Below, in pieces: positions 37,329 to 46,600 of a stretch of 64,000 bases of DNA; position 1 is the first letter of the stretch, and every line of letters starts with the position of its first letter. The position numbers and the translations under genes were made by a program. This stretch comes from Pseudomonas hygromyciniae (GTDB lineage: Bacteria > Pseudomonadota > Gammaproteobacteria > Pseudomonadales > Pseudomonadaceae). The notes below the pieces were generated by a model that was not told the DNA's origin, did no database searches, and saw nothing but the letters and a program-made list of their open reading frames with translations. The DNA lies in assembly GCF_016925675.1 (NCBI RefSeq), contig NZ_CP070506.1:618501-682500 (forward strand), given 5' to 3'.

Positions 37329-38339
37329 TCAGCGCTTGCGCATCAGGCCAATGAAAAACAGCCCACCGATCGCCGCCGTGGCCACGCCGATAGGCAGATC
37401 CTCGGGGGCGATCAGGGTGCGTGCAGCGACATCGACCCACACCAGGAACAGGCAGCCCAGCAACCCGCAGACCGGCAACAACCGTCGATGCTCGGCGCCC
37501 ACCAGGCGCCGCGCAATGTGCGGCACCATCAGCCCGACAAAGCCGATGGAGCCGCTGACGGACACCAGCACGCCGGTCATCAGCGACGCAATCAGGAACA
37601 CCTTCAGGCGTACAGTGCGCGCATTCAGGCCCAGGGTGACGGCGGTTTGTTCGCCGGCCATCAGCGCGTTGAGTGGGCGCGCCATGCCCTGCAGCAAGAG
37701 CAACCCACACAGCACCGCCACAGCGGGAATGGCCAGCAGCTCCCAGCGTGCCAGGCCCAGGCCGCCAAGCATCCAGAACATCACCGCCGACGCCGCGCGA
37801 TGGTCGCCCATGAACAGCAGCAGGTTGGCCACCGCCATCATCACAAACGACACCGCGACGCCGCACAGCAGCAGGCGATCACTTTCCAGGCGGCCGTTGC
37901 GACTGGCCACGGCCAGCACCACGAGCATGCTCAACAGCGCGCCGATAAACGCGGCCAGCGGCAGGGTCAGCAAGCCGATGAGCTGACCGACATGCAGCAC
38001 CACGATCACCGCGCCCAACGTGGCGCCGGAGGTCACGCCCAGCAGGTGAGGATCAGCCAGCGGGTTGCGCGTCACCGCTTGCAGCACCGCGCCGATCAAT
38101 GCCAGGCCCGCGCCCACCAGGGCGCCGAGGAGCATACGCGGGACGCGGATCAGCCAGACGATATGTTCCTGGCCGGCGCTCCAGCTCACCTCGCCGATGC
38201 CCATTGCCTTGTGCAACAGAATCCGCCACACCACCTCCAGCGGCACCCGCGCCGGACCGAACCCCAGCGACACCACGCAAGAGACCAGCAACAACGCGCC
38301 AAGGGCAATCAGCAGCAGGGCATAGCGGCGCTCGATCAT
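37329..38339 (-). CDS. FecCD-type ABC transporter permease (metal or metallophore)
   Basis: A 336-residue permease with about ten membrane helices, like BtuC/FecD/FhuB. Typical runs are IVWLIRVPRMLLGALVGAGL, AVTRNPLADPHLLGVTSGAT (with the conserved N-P-L-A-D/x-P), GWARxL-like ALGLNARTVRLKVFLIA and GSIGFVGLMVPHIARRLVG. It is last of ATPase-binding protein-permease, each overlapping its neighbour by four bases. The operon corresponds, from memory, to PA2911-PA2914 in P. aeruginosa, beside cobalamin genes there too. Together with the Zur-like operator this suggests a zinc or zincophore substrate rather than ferric siderophore; that is inference. Confidence 0.93.
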   Translation of the reverse strand: MIERRYALLLIALGALLLVSCVVSLGFGPARVPLEVVWRILLHKAMGIGEVSWSAGQEHIVWLIRVPRMLLGALVGAGLALIGAVLQAVTRNPLADPHLLGVTSGATLGAVIVVLHVGQLIGLLTLPLAAFIGALLSMLVVLAVASRNGRLESDRLLLCGVAVSFVMMAVANLLLFMGDHRAASAVMFWMLGGLGLARWELLAIPAVAVLCGLLLLQGMARPLNALMAGEQTAVTLGLNARTVRLKVFLIASLMTGVLVSVSGSIGFVGLMVPHIARRLVGAEHRRLLPVCGLLGCLFLVWVDVAARTLIAPEDLPIGVATAAIGGLFFIGLMRKR

Positions 38340-39283
38340 TGGCCGTGGAACCCCTTGGCCAGGGTTTCAACCGCCAGCACGTTGTCGATGCCCGGCGTGG
38401 CCTGCACGTAGGGAATCACGATAAAGCGCTGGTGCTTGATGGCGTCCACCGATTGCAGCGCTGGGTTATCCAGCAAAAACTGCTGCTTCTGCGCGGCGCT
38501 GATTTCGCTGTAGTCGACGATCACGATCACCTGTGGGTTGCGCTCGACCACGGTTTCCCAGTTGATGCGGGTCCAACTGGCATCCACGTCATCGAGGATA
38601 TTGCGCCCGCCCGCCGCCGCGATCAGCGCTTGCGGCATGCCCAGGCGCCCGGAAGTCATGGCGCGGTCTTCGCCACTGTCGTAGAGAAATACCCGGGGCT
38701 TTTCCGCCGGCAGGTTTTTCTGCACTTGGGCGACCTGTGCCTGCATCTGTGCGATCAAGGCATTGGCGCGGTCCTGCACGTCGAAGATCTTGCCCAGGTT
38801 GCGCAGGTCGTTATAGGTGTCATCCAGGGTCGCGGCCGGGCGCTTCATCACAAACGCACAGGACTCGGTGAGCTCCAGCACATTGATGCCCAACGGTTGC
38901 AGGGTTTGCGGCGTGAGGTCGCCGCCTACGCGCATGCCGTAGTCCCAGCCGGCGAAGAAGAAATCGACGTTGGCATTGAGCAGGGTTTCCACCGATGGGT
39001 ACTTGCTCGCCAGCTCCGGCAGACCGTCGAGCAACTGGGCCATTTGCGGGGTCACGGCTTTCCAGCCGGTCACGCCGCTGTAGCCGACCATGCGCGACTT
39101 GAGCCCCAAGGCCAGCATCATCTGGGTCATGTTGATGTCGTGGCTGACGGCGTGTTCGGGCGCCTGGTTGAACGTCACCTCGCGGTTGCAGCTCTGGATT
39201 TTCAGCGGGTAATGGGTCGCTTCGGCAAATGCCTGGGCAGTGCCCAGCAGCAGGGCGAGGGAGAGCAGGGAGCGCAGGATCAT
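38336..39283 (-). CDS. Periplasmic substrate-binding protein of a FecB/BtuF-type ABC transporter
   Basis: A 315-residue binding protein with a signal peptide ([20 protein letters not shown]). The mature region has the class III fold: VSHDINMTQMMLALGLKSRM, GLPELASKYPSVETLLNANV, then the helix linker and second lobe with RVFLYDSGEDRAMTSGRLGM and RNILDDVDASWTRINWETVV. Such receptors bind ferric siderophores, haem, cobalamin or metal-nicotianamine-like complexes. Sequence alone does not identify the ligand. Its stop and start overlap the neighbouring transporter genes, so all three are co-translated. Confidence 0.92.
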   Translation of the reverse strand: MILRSLLSLALLLGTAQAFAEATHYPLKIQSCNREVTFNQAPEHAVSHDINMTQMMLALGLKSRMVGYSGVTGWKAVTPQMAQLLDGLPELASKYPSVETLLNANVDFFFAGWDYGMRVGGDLTPQTLQPLGINVLELTESCAFVMKRPAATLDDTYNDLRNLGKIFDVQDRANALIAQMQAQVAQVQKNLPAEKPRVFLYDSGEDRAMTSGRLGMPQALIAAAGGRNILDDVDASWTRINWETVVERNPQVIVIVDYSEISAAQKQQFLLDNPALQSVDAIKHQRFIVIPYVQATPGIDNVLAVETLAKGFHGQ

Positions 39284-40068
39284 GGTTGGGTTATCCAGGT
39301 GATTCGAGGGTAGCCGGACAAAGGATGGGTATCGATCAGCGCCTCGACACCGAAGACCTCGCGCAGCAACTCGGCGGTCAGTACTTCGTGGGGCGTACCG
39401 CTGGTGACGATGCGTCCGTGGTTGATCACGTACAGGCGATCACAGAAGGCCGCCGCCAGGTTCAGGTCGTGGATGCTGGCCAGGGTGCCGATCTGCAAGC
39501 GCTTGACCAGCTTGAGCAGCTCAAGCTGGTAGCGCGGGTCGAGGTGGTTGGTCGGCTCGTCGAGGATCAGCAATTGCGGTTGCTGGGCCAGGGCGCGGGC
39601 GAGGATCACCCGTTGTTTTTCACCGCCGGAAAGGGTGGCGAAGGCGTGGTCCTCAAAGCCCAGCAGGCCGACGGATTCGAGGGCCTGTTGAATCAGTTGG
39701 CGGTCGTGCGGCGTATCGCTGTCGAACAACCCTTTGTGGGGTGTGCGGCCCATGGCGACCACTTCATCGACCCGCAGGCCGAAGGCATCGGGGAATTCCT
39801 GCAACACCACGGCGATGCGCTGGGCGCACCAGCGTGAAGGTTGCTTCCAGACGTTCCGGTGATCGAGGTGCACTTCGCCCTGTTCGGGTTTGCTGAACCG
39901 ATAGGCGCAGCGCAACAGGCTGGTCTTGCCGCTGCCATTGGGCCCGATCAGCCCGACAAACTCCCCGGCGCCCACCTGCAGGCTGGCATCACGCAGGTGG
40001 AACTGGTGATGGCAGTGGCCGTGGCCCAGGGGGGACCAGGCGAGGTGGTTGAGGTGGAGTGTGGGCAT
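39280..40068 (-). CDS. FecE/BtuD-type ABC transporter ATP-binding protein
   Basis: A 262-residue ATPase. Walker A is [15 protein letters not shown] near residue 45, the signature is [19 protein letters not shown], and Walker B is [20 protein letters not shown]. Unusually, the N-terminal strand contains a histidine cluster, [10 protein letters not shown], before the Walker A motif; this could bind metal but is untested. The ATG at 40068 is preferred to a TTG one codon upstream. It is first of the transporter triplet; a REP doublet separates it from the receptor gene. Confidence 0.93.
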   Translation of the reverse strand: MPTLHLNHLAWSPLGHGHCHHQFHLRDASLQVGAGEFVGLIGPNGSGKTSLLRCAYRFSKPEQGEVHLDHRNVWKQPSRWCAQRIAVVLQEFPDAFGLRVDEVVAMGRTPHKGLFDSDTPHDRQLIQQALESVGLLGFEDHAFATLSGGEKQRVILARALAQQPQLLILDEPTNHLDPRYQLELLKLVKRLQIGTLASIHDLNLAAAFCDRLYVINHGRIVTSGTPHEVLTAELLREVFGVEALIDTHPLSGYPRITWITQP

Positions 40069-40097
40069 CAAATCTCTCTAGTCAAACAGCGATCCAG

Positions 40098-40187
40098 TGT
40101 GGGAGCGGGCTTGCCCGCGATTGCGGTCTGTCAGTAAATGCATCTTTGACTGATCCGCCGCTATCGCGGGCAAGCCCGCTCCCACAT
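40098..40187. repeat. REP doublet
   Basis: TGTGGGAGCGGGCTTGCCCG and the inverse CGGGCAAGCCCGCTCCCACA, between the TonB receptor gene and its ABC transporter. Confidence 0.88.
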
Positions 40188-40195
40188 TGGGGGGG

Positions 40196-42304
40196 TTAGA
40201 AGGTGTAGTCGGCCGTCACAAAGAACGAGCGCGGCTCCCCCAGTATCCATTGCTGGCCGTCATTGTATTGGCTCACGGCATAGGTGCGGTCGAACAGGTT
40301 ATTCAATTGCAGGCCCAATGTCGTGTTGCGCAGGGCTTTCCACGAAACGCTGGCATCGACCACGGTGTAGCTGGGCAGCTCGTTCTGGTTGGCCATGTCG
40401 GCGTAACGCGCATCCACATAACGCACGCCGGCACCGGCGCGGATGTCTTCGGTCACGGCCTTGCTCAGCCACAGGTTGGCAGTGCGGCGCGGCACGTCCA
40501 CCGGGCGATTGCCATCGCGTGAAACCTGTACGCCGCCGACATTCTGCTGGAAGTCGTCGTACTGCGCCCGCACGAGGGCTGCATTGGCTTGCAGTTGCCA
40601 GGCATGGGGCAGTTGCAGGTCGAGGCTGGCTTCCAGGCCGTCCGAAGATTGCTGGCCTACCTGTTGTTTGTATTGCGGGTTGCCCGGCACATCGGTCAGC
40701 AGTTTCTTTTTGACGATATGGTAGGCCGCCAGGGTCCACTCGCCGCGCTGGTCCCAGAAGGCCTGCTTGATACCGATCTCGGTCTGCTTGGCAGTGGACA
40801 GGTCGAACGCTTGCTGGCTTGAGCTCAGGGAGATCAACCCGCCGACGCCATCGGTGCTGGTGGCGTACTGGCCGTAGACCGAGGTGTCTGGAGTGATGGC
40901 AAACACCAGGCCGGCCTTCCAGTTGTTGCCGGTCAGGGTCCTGTCGCTGCGCTCACCGCTGCGCAGTTCATCGCGGTCCAGGTGCACGTAGTCGCGACGG
41001 ATGCCGGTGATCAGCGAGAGCTGGTCGGTCAGTTGCAGGCGGTTTTCGGCAAAGCCTGCGAACTGCTTGGTGGTGGTGGCGAACAGCGGCAGGAACGGAT
41101 CGGCACTTTCAAAAGGGGCCTGGGCCGGGTGTTTCACATCGATGGGCTGGCCTGTGGGTACTACGTCGTTGAACGGTGAGTTGCTGGCCAGGCGAAAGCG
41201 AATGCGGTTGTATTCCACGCCGGTCACGGTCTGGCTGTCGAGGCCGAACAGGGTGTGCTTGAAGGTGAAGGTCTGGCGATCGCCGACCTGCTCCTGGTTG
41301 TGCTTGATGCCAAAGAACCCGCTGCGGGTCAGTTGCCCGGCGCTGAAGTTGTAGTTCTCGGCGTTCTGCCAGCGGCGCTGGGCCTTGAGGTAGTACAGCT
41401 CGTTGCGCGCGCTGACGGCATCGTTGATCTGCCATTCGCTGCTCAGGCGCGTCCACTGGTCGTTGTAATGCTGGGTGTCGTTACTGACGTTGTAGTTCTT
41501 GTCGCGCAGGCCCTTGTGCAAGTGGCCGTTGAGCAGCGGTGTACCAAAGTAGTTCTGTGGGCGCTGGTCGCCGTAGTCGTGGGCCAGGGTGAAACTCAGG
41601 TTGTCGGCGGCCTGCCAGCGCAGGGCGCCGCTGGCAAAATCGCTGGCCGAGTCGCCACGGTCGATAAAGCCATGGCTGCGCAGGCGGTTGAGGTTCAGGC
41701 GATAGCTCAGGGTGTCGGTCAGCGAACCGCCGCTGTCCAGGGCTTGTTGCTGGCGATCATAGGAGCCGTAGCCCAGGCGGATGTGGTTTTCGATCTCGCC
41801 AGTGAAGGGCTTCTTTGAAATCGTGTTGACCACTGCGCCGGTGGCGCCTTCACCGTACAGCACCGAGGCCGGGCCGCGCAGCACGTCCACGCGCTCGACC
41901 GCCCAGGTGTCGACCGGGAAGGTCGAGGTGCCCATGCCGTTGTACAGGCGGTTGCCGTCATACAACTGCATCACCGAGCCCTGGCCGGTAAAACCACGGG
42001 CTTGCAGCGAGGTGCCGCCGTCGCCCGGGGTGCCGGTGCGGCTGATGCCGGTGGCACGGGAGATTGCGTCCTGCACACTGGCGTCGCCCCGTTCGCGGAT
42101 CTGCGTGCCGGTCTGGCTTTCGACACTGCCGGGGGTTTGCAGGGCGGTGAGGCCCAGGCGCGAACCGGCGGTGGTTGGAGTGCTCAGGTCGATATATTCG
42201 CTGTCCACCGCCGGGGCGGTCACGGGGCTGGCGGGCAGGGTCAGGGCCTGGGCGCTGTTTTGCAAGGCAAGCAGGCACAGGCCGCTGGCAAGGTACTTGT
42301 TCAT
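40196..42304 (-). CDS. TonB-dependent receptor, probable metallophore (zinc-regulated) receptor
   Basis: A 702-residue outer-membrane receptor with a signal peptide (YLASGLCLLALQNSAQA). The plug domain covers about residues 55-165 (QTGTQIRERGDASVQDAISR, GISRTGTPGDGGTSLQARGF, VERVDVLRGPASVLYGEGAT). A 22-strand barrel follows, ending GEPRSFFVTADYTF with the terminal phenylalanine needed for outer-membrane assembly. It is annotated by similarity as siderophore type. A Zur-like inverted repeat 67 bases upstream and the linked FecCD-type transporter argue for zinc or a zincophore. No Fur box was recognised. Confidence 0.92.
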   Translation of the reverse strand: MNKYLASGLCLLALQNSAQALTLPASPVTAPAVDSEYIDLSTPTTAGSRLGLTALQTPGSVESQTGTQIRERGDASVQDAISRATGISRTGTPGDGGTSLQARGFTGQGSVMQLYDGNRLYNGMGTSTFPVDTWAVERVDVLRGPASVLYGEGATGAVVNTISKKPFTGEIENHIRLGYGSYDRQQQALDSGGSLTDTLSYRLNLNRLRSHGFIDRGDSASDFASGALRWQAADNLSFTLAHDYGDQRPQNYFGTPLLNGHLHKGLRDKNYNVSNDTQHYNDQWTRLSSEWQINDAVSARNELYYLKAQRRWQNAENYNFSAGQLTRSGFFGIKHNQEQVGDRQTFTFKHTLFGLDSQTVTGVEYNRIRFRLASNSPFNDVVPTGQPIDVKHPAQAPFESADPFLPLFATTTKQFAGFAENRLQLTDQLSLITGIRRDYVHLDRDELRSGERSDRTLTGNNWKAGLVFAITPDTSVYGQYATSTDGVGGLISLSSSQQAFDLSTAKQTEIGIKQAFWDQRGEWTLAAYHIVKKKLLTDVPGNPQYKQQVGQQSSDGLEASLDLQLPHAWQLQANAALVRAQYDDFQQNVGGVQVSRDGNRPVDVPRRTANLWLSKAVTEDIRAGAGVRYVDARYADMANQNELPSYTVVDASVSWKALRNTTLGLQLNNLFDRTYAVSQYNDGQQWILGEPRSFFVTADYTF

Positions 42305-42370
42305 CGGACGACAGATCGCTTCTTCGAGACGATACTCGCCGCTGGGCGCGGCGAGTGGGGACGGTGCAGT

Positions 42371-42391
42371 AAGTGTTATAAGTTAACACTT
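42371..42391. promoter_or_regulatory. Zur-like operator upstream of the TonB receptor gene
   Basis: AAGTGTTA-TAAGT-TAACACTT is a perfect 8-base inverted repeat around five bases. It contains TGTTATAA...TTAACA, close to the Zur box core known from gamma-proteobacteria (TGTTATA-N-TATAACA). Placed 67 bases before the receptor ATG, it probably overlaps the promoter and would repress it when zinc is ample. Confidence 0.6.
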
Positions 42392-42457
42392 CTTACGTTT
42401 GGGATGAAAGCCCGCGTAAGACTACATAACGTCTCTATGTAGGGCATCTCGCCTACC

Positions 42458-43840
42458 TCATGCAGAAGATGAGGCCGACTCACGTTGCTTGAAAAGGCGC
42501 GCCAGCACCAGCCGATCCAACACCCACACCACCAGCAACGACGCGCCGACCAGCGGGAAAATGATCGCCAGGGCCAGCATGATCACCATGGCGGTTTTCC
42601 ACTTCGGCAGGTCATGGCGCAATGGCGGAACCCCCAGGCCACCCTGTGGCCGACGTTTCCACCAGATCACCACGCCGCTGACCGCACTCAGCAGAATCAT
42701 CAGGCACACCAGCAGCACAATGATCTGGTTGACCACGCCGAACATCTTGCCCTCGTGCAGCATCACCCCGGACTCGGTGACCCGCGCTACGGTGTTGTAG
42801 TGCTGCCAACGCACATCGGCGAGGACCTTGCCGGTGTATTGGTCCACATGCAGGGTCGCGTCATTGCGCGGGTCGTTGGCGAACACGGCGATGGTGAATA
42901 CGCCCGTGGCCGTGGTCGGGAAGGTGATGCTGTAGCCCGGCTCGACCTGGCGTGCGGTGGCCAGGTCCACCACCTGTTGCAGGCTGATCGAGGGCGCGGC
43001 GGGGCCGTGGTGCATGCCGCCATGCTGCATGTGTTCGGCATGCTCGCCGGACACGGGCATGGGGGTGTTTTCCATGGCCCAGGGCACGGTCTGCTGCGTC
43101 GCGGTGTTGAGGCTGCGGGCCTGTTGATCGGACTGCGGCACGTCGTTCCACATCGCCGCCGGGAAGCGGTTCCACAGGTCGGCGTACTGTTTGCCCCAGA
43201 AGCCGGTCCAGGTCATGCCGCTGAGGATCATCAGCAGCAGAAACGCCGCGCCCCAGAACCCGGTGACGGCATGCAGGTCGCGCCAGAACAGGCGCCCGCG
43301 ACTGCCCAGGCGCGGCCACAGAATCCCGGCAGCAGAGCGACCGCGCGGCCACCACAGGTACAGGCCGGACACCACCAGCATCACCCCCCAGCCGGCGGCG
43401 AGTTCAATCAGGCGATCGCCCGTGGTGCCGATCATCAATTCACCATGCAACGCACGAACGATGGCTTGCAGGTTGTAGGTCGCGTCCTGCTCGCCGAGCA
43501 CGCTGCCGCGATAAGGGTCGACAAAAACAGTCAGCTCGTTGCCTGCGTTGTGCAGGACAAACTGCGCGCTGCTGCTGGCGTCCACGGGCGGCAGGTATTT
43601 GCTGAGGGTGGCGTGTGGATAGGCGGCCTTGGCCCGCTGCAGTTGCTCGTCGGCGCTGAGGACGTGCGCGGCAGGTTGCACGTTGAGCAGTTGGCCGTAC
43701 ATCAGCGGGTCAAGCTGGGGCTTGAACAGGTAGATGATGCCGGTCACTGCCAGCAACACCATGAAGGGGGCGACAAACAGCCCGGCGTAGAAATGCCAGC
43801 GCCAGGCCAGGTTGTAGAAGGAAATCTTTGGAGGGTTCAT
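42458..43840 (-). CDS. PepSY-associated membrane protein (PepSY/PiuB type)
   Basis: A 460-residue inner-membrane protein with four main helices: near residue 20 (FYAGLFVAPFMVLLAVTGII), around 190-220 (FWGAAFLLLMILSGMTWTGF), around 380 and near 430. PepSY periplasmic parts lie between them. The histidine-containing helix start YNLAWRWHFYAGLF is typical. A histidine/methionine-rich patch, HAEHMQHGGMHHG, occurs in the periplasmic region and fits a copper role. Related proteins are linked to siderophore iron reduction or metal-uptake receptors. It is downstream of the OprC-like receptor, across a REP doublet. The ATG at 43840 follows GCGGAG. Confidence 0.9.
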   Translation of the reverse strand: MNPPKISFYNLAWRWHFYAGLFVAPFMVLLAVTGIIYLFKPQLDPLMYGQLLNVQPAAHVLSADEQLQRAKAAYPHATLSKYLPPVDASSSAQFVLHNAGNELTVFVDPYRGSVLGEQDATYNLQAIVRALHGELMIGTTGDRLIELAAGWGVMLVVSGLYLWWPRGRSAAGILWPRLGSRGRLFWRDLHAVTGFWGAAFLLLMILSGMTWTGFWGKQYADLWNRFPAAMWNDVPQSDQQARSLNTATQQTVPWAMENTPMPVSGEHAEHMQHGGMHHGPAAPSISLQQVVDLATARQVEPGYSITFPTTATGVFTIAVFANDPRNDATLHVDQYTGKVLADVRWQHYNTVARVTESGVMLHEGKMFGVVNQIIVLLVCLMILLSAVSGVVIWWKRRPQGGLGVPPLRHDLPKWKTAMVIMLALAIIFPLVGASLLVVWVLDRLVLARLFKQRESASSSA

Positions 43841-43878
43841 CAGGGTGCTCCGCAAGGACGTTATTTTTGTGCATGACG

Positions 43879-43979
43879 TGTAGGGGCGAGCTTGCTCACG
43901 AAAAGCCTGAAGTTGCCGCGTTGAGTCTGATTTACCGCGTCATCGTTCACGTTCTTCGCGAGCAAGCTCGCTCCTACAA
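43879..43979. repeat. REP doublet
   Basis: GTGTAGGGGCGAGCTTGCTC and the inverse GCGAGCAAGCTCGCTCCTAC, about 60 bases apart, between the copper receptor and PepSY genes. Confidence 0.82.
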
Positions 43980-43988
43980 CGGTTGTGG

Positions 43989-46064
43989 CTAGAAGCTCAT
44001 GTCGACCTTGGTCCAGAGCGTGCGCCCCGGTTCATTGATGGCTTGTGGGTCGTTGGCCGGGTAGCCGAACCCGGCGTTGCCGGCCAGGTTCAGGTGCTCG
44101 GCGTAGGCCTTGCCAAACAGGTTGTCGACGCCGGTGCTGACCTTGAAGTTTTTGTTGATGCGGTACGCGGCGTTAAGGGAGAACACGCCAAAGCCACCGC
44201 TCTTGGCGAAGTCCTTGCCGACCACGTTGCCTTTGTTCTGATCGATGCGGTTCTGCGCTGCGACCACACGCCACAAGGCGCCGGCACTCCAGTCGTCTTC
44301 GCTGTAGGTCAGGCCGAAGCGCGCATCCAGCGGCGGCATTTGCGGCAGGGCCTTGCCGTCGCTGCTGTTCTTGCCCCAGGCATAGGCCAGGGTGGCGTCG
44401 GCTTTCCAGTTGGAGGTCAGCTTGTAGGCGGCGCCCAATTCACCGCCCATGATCCGCGCATCGATGTTCTGTGCCTGGGAAGTCATGCCCATCATCCCTG
44501 GGGTGTAGTTGAACAGGATGTAGTCACGCACCTGGCCGACATAGCCGGAGGCCCAGGCTTCCAGCTCGGCTGTCTTGTATTGCAGGCCGAAGTCCAACTG
44601 CGTGGTTTTCTCTGGCTTGACCGCATCGAAGGCATTCAGCGAACCCGCTGGGCCCTTGCCGGGGGAGAACAGCTCCCAGTAGTCCGGGAAGCGTTCGGCG
44701 TGGCCGAGGCCGGCGTAGAGGGTCGTCGGGCTGTCGGCCAAGTCATGTTCATAACGTACGAAACCGGACGGCAGCGTGTCGGCACGGGTGTCGCCGGCGG
44801 TAGGGTTGGCGCGGCTCATCATGCCGCTGCCGGTGCGCTGGCGGTAATCCTTGGCCGAGGCGCGATCCAGGCGGGCGCCGGTAATCAGCCGGTCGTTGTC
44901 GGCGGCGTACCAGGTCAACTCGCCAAACACGCCATAGTTATGGAAGTCGGCGTCCTTGTTGCGGGGCAGGTTCTTGTAGGTGTCGACACCCGCGCTGCTG
45001 CGCTGGCGGTGCTCGTTGGTCTGGGCGTCGATGCCGCTGATCAGTTGCACGTCGGCCCAACGCCAGGTGGCCTTGATCCGCGCGCCGAGGGTGCGGCGGT
45101 CGACGTTGGATGCCATGGGCCCGGCCATCATCCCGGTGCCCGAGGGCGTGCGCAGGCTGTAGTTGTCCATCACATGGTCGGCGTAGTTGTAGTAGACCTG
45201 GGCTTCGACCTTGTCGAGTACCTCGCCGATATTGGACTTCTCGAAACGCAGGCCGAGGCTTTCGCGCAGGAACTGCGAGCCATCCATGCCACGTCCGGCG
45301 TAGCGCGCTTCACCATCGCCACGGCCGGCGGTGAGTTCCAGCAAGGTGTCGGCGTCCGGGGTCCAGCCGAGGGCGACGTCGCCATTCCATTTGTCGTAGC
45401 GTGAGGCGACGGTGTCGTGGTTGCCGTCCTTGTAGTCATCGGCGTGGGCCTGGTTGCCGATCACGCGGATATACCCCAGCGAGCCACCGGCGGCGGCATC
45501 CAGCACTTTGTCGAAACGCCCGTTGGAGCCGGCGAGGATGCTGGCGTTGACCCGCGTGCCCAGTTCGCCGAACTGCTCCGGCTCGCGGTCGAACAGCACC
45601 GTGCCGGCCGAGGCGCCAGGGCCCCAGAGTACGGTTTGCGGGCCTTTGATCACGGTGAGCTTGTCGTAGGTTTCCGGTGAGATATAGGAGGTGGGCGCGT
45701 CCATGCGGCCAGGGCAGGCGCCGAGCATCATGCTGCCGTTGGTGAGGATATTCAGGCGTGAGCCGAACATGCCGCGCAGCACCGGGTCGCCATTGGTGCC
45801 GCCGTTGCGCACCAGGGCGAAGCCTGGGATGGTCTTGAGGTAGTCGCCGCCGTCACTGGCCGGCACCGGCTGGCGTGGGTCCTTGGGGTTGGTGACGATG
45901 GTCAGTGGGGAGCTTGGGGCAACGCCGGTAATCACCGTCGGGCTGAGCTCGTTGTGGTGTTCGGCGTGGTCGTCGGCATACGCCTGTGGGGCCAAGAGTG
46001 CGCCGCACAAAACGGCGAGCACGGGGGTACATCCCATACGGGTGTCAGCAGGAAACCTGGACAT
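43989..46064 (-). CDS. oprC: TonB-dependent copper receptor, OprC-like
   Basis: A receptor of about 691 residues. After a signal peptide (VLAVLCGALLAPQAYA) comes a histidine-rich mature start, DDHAEHHNELSPTVITGV. The plug has GDYLKTIPGFALVRNGGTNG, DPVLRGMFGSRLNIL and the methionine/cysteine stretch SMMLGACPGRMDAPTSYISP, which is characteristic of OprC copper receptors. The barrel ends GRTLWTKVDMSF. Methionine-rich loops (GTGMMAGPMAS, PGMMGMTSQ) also suit copper. The start at 46064 (MSRFPADTR) is chosen; ATGs a few codons upstream are possible. It lies in a cluster with a PCuAC chaperone and DUF2946 proteins, all leftward. Confidence 0.93.
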   Translation of the reverse strand: MSRFPADTRMGCTPVLAVLCGALLAPQAYADDHAEHHNELSPTVITGVAPSSPLTIVTNPKDPRQPVPASDGGDYLKTIPGFALVRNGGTNGDPVLRGMFGSRLNILTNGSMMLGACPGRMDAPTSYISPETYDKLTVIKGPQTVLWGPGASAGTVLFDREPEQFGELGTRVNASILAGSNGRFDKVLDAAAGGSLGYIRVIGNQAHADDYKDGNHDTVASRYDKWNGDVALGWTPDADTLLELTAGRGDGEARYAGRGMDGSQFLRESLGLRFEKSNIGEVLDKVEAQVYYNYADHVMDNYSLRTPSGTGMMAGPMASNVDRRTLGARIKATWRWADVQLISGIDAQTNEHRQRSSAGVDTYKNLPRNKDADFHNYGVFGELTWYAADNDRLITGARLDRASAKDYRQRTGSGMMSRANPTAGDTRADTLPSGFVRYEHDLADSPTTLYAGLGHAERFPDYWELFSPGKGPAGSLNAFDAVKPEKTTQLDFGLQYKTAELEAWASGYVGQVRDYILFNYTPGMMGMTSQAQNIDARIMGGELGAAYKLTSNWKADATLAYAWGKNSSDGKALPQMPPLDARFGLTYSEDDWSAGALWRVVAAQNRIDQNKGNVVGKDFAKSGGFGVFSLNAAYRINKNFKVSTGVDNLFGKAYAEHLNLAGNAGFGYPANDPQAINEPGRTLWTKVDMSF

Positions 46065-46158
46065 GAAAAATTCCATCAATCAGTCGTAAACAACACGGCC
46101 AGCAGCCTGCGGCTGTCTGTGTGAAGGCGGCCGTGCGAAGTTGTGTGTTATTGGCGGT

Positions 46159-46581
46159 TTACGACTGACTGGGCGGTGCGCGGCTGCGCGCGCCAGGGAA
46201 AATGCTCTGCCGGGCATGGCCCAGGCGCGTTGCAGGGGTGAGGGCGTTGGCCGGTGGTGGGGTGCCAAGGGCCACGAATGAAACACTGCCCGGCAGGGCC
46301 GGGCAACTGAACAACAGGCTGCAATAGCCGCATTTCTCCCACATGACGTGGTCGGCGGCGGGAGTCTTGGTGTGCTCGGCGGGATGCTTTGGCGCGGCAT
46401 GGCAGGTGTCGTCCATGGACATTTGCATGGACATGCCGGCGTGATGATCCATCGGCATCGCTTGGGAAATCAGCGGTCCGATAAAGATCATCAGCATGGC
46501 GAACAGGCTGATCCAGCTGCCGCGCGCCAGCTTCAGGGGCTGGCGGCGGCGCGTGGTTGACCTGTTGGCGGGAGCACCCAT
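46159..46581 (-). CDS. DUF2946 family protein
   Basis: A 140-residue protein with an N-terminal basic stretch and one hydrophobic segment near residues 24-40 (SWISLFAMLMIFIGPLISQA). A metal-ligand-rich part follows (MPMDHHAGMSMQMSMDDTCH) with the CGYCSLLFSCP cysteine motif near residue 85. DUF2946 proteins occur in copper clusters of pseudomonads; their molecular role is unknown. Methionine, histidine and cysteine content makes copper binding plausible. It lies 20 bases after the PCuAC gene and 94 before the OprC start. Confidence 0.88.
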   Translation of the reverse strand: MGAPANRSTTRRRQPLKLARGSWISLFAMLMIFIGPLISQAMPMDHHAGMSMQMSMDDTCHAAPKHPAEHTKTPAADHVMWEKCGYCSLLFSCPALPGSVSFVALGTPPPANALTPATRLGHARQSIFPGARSRAPPSQS

Positions 46582-46600
46582 GGGGAGCGGCCTGGGGTGA

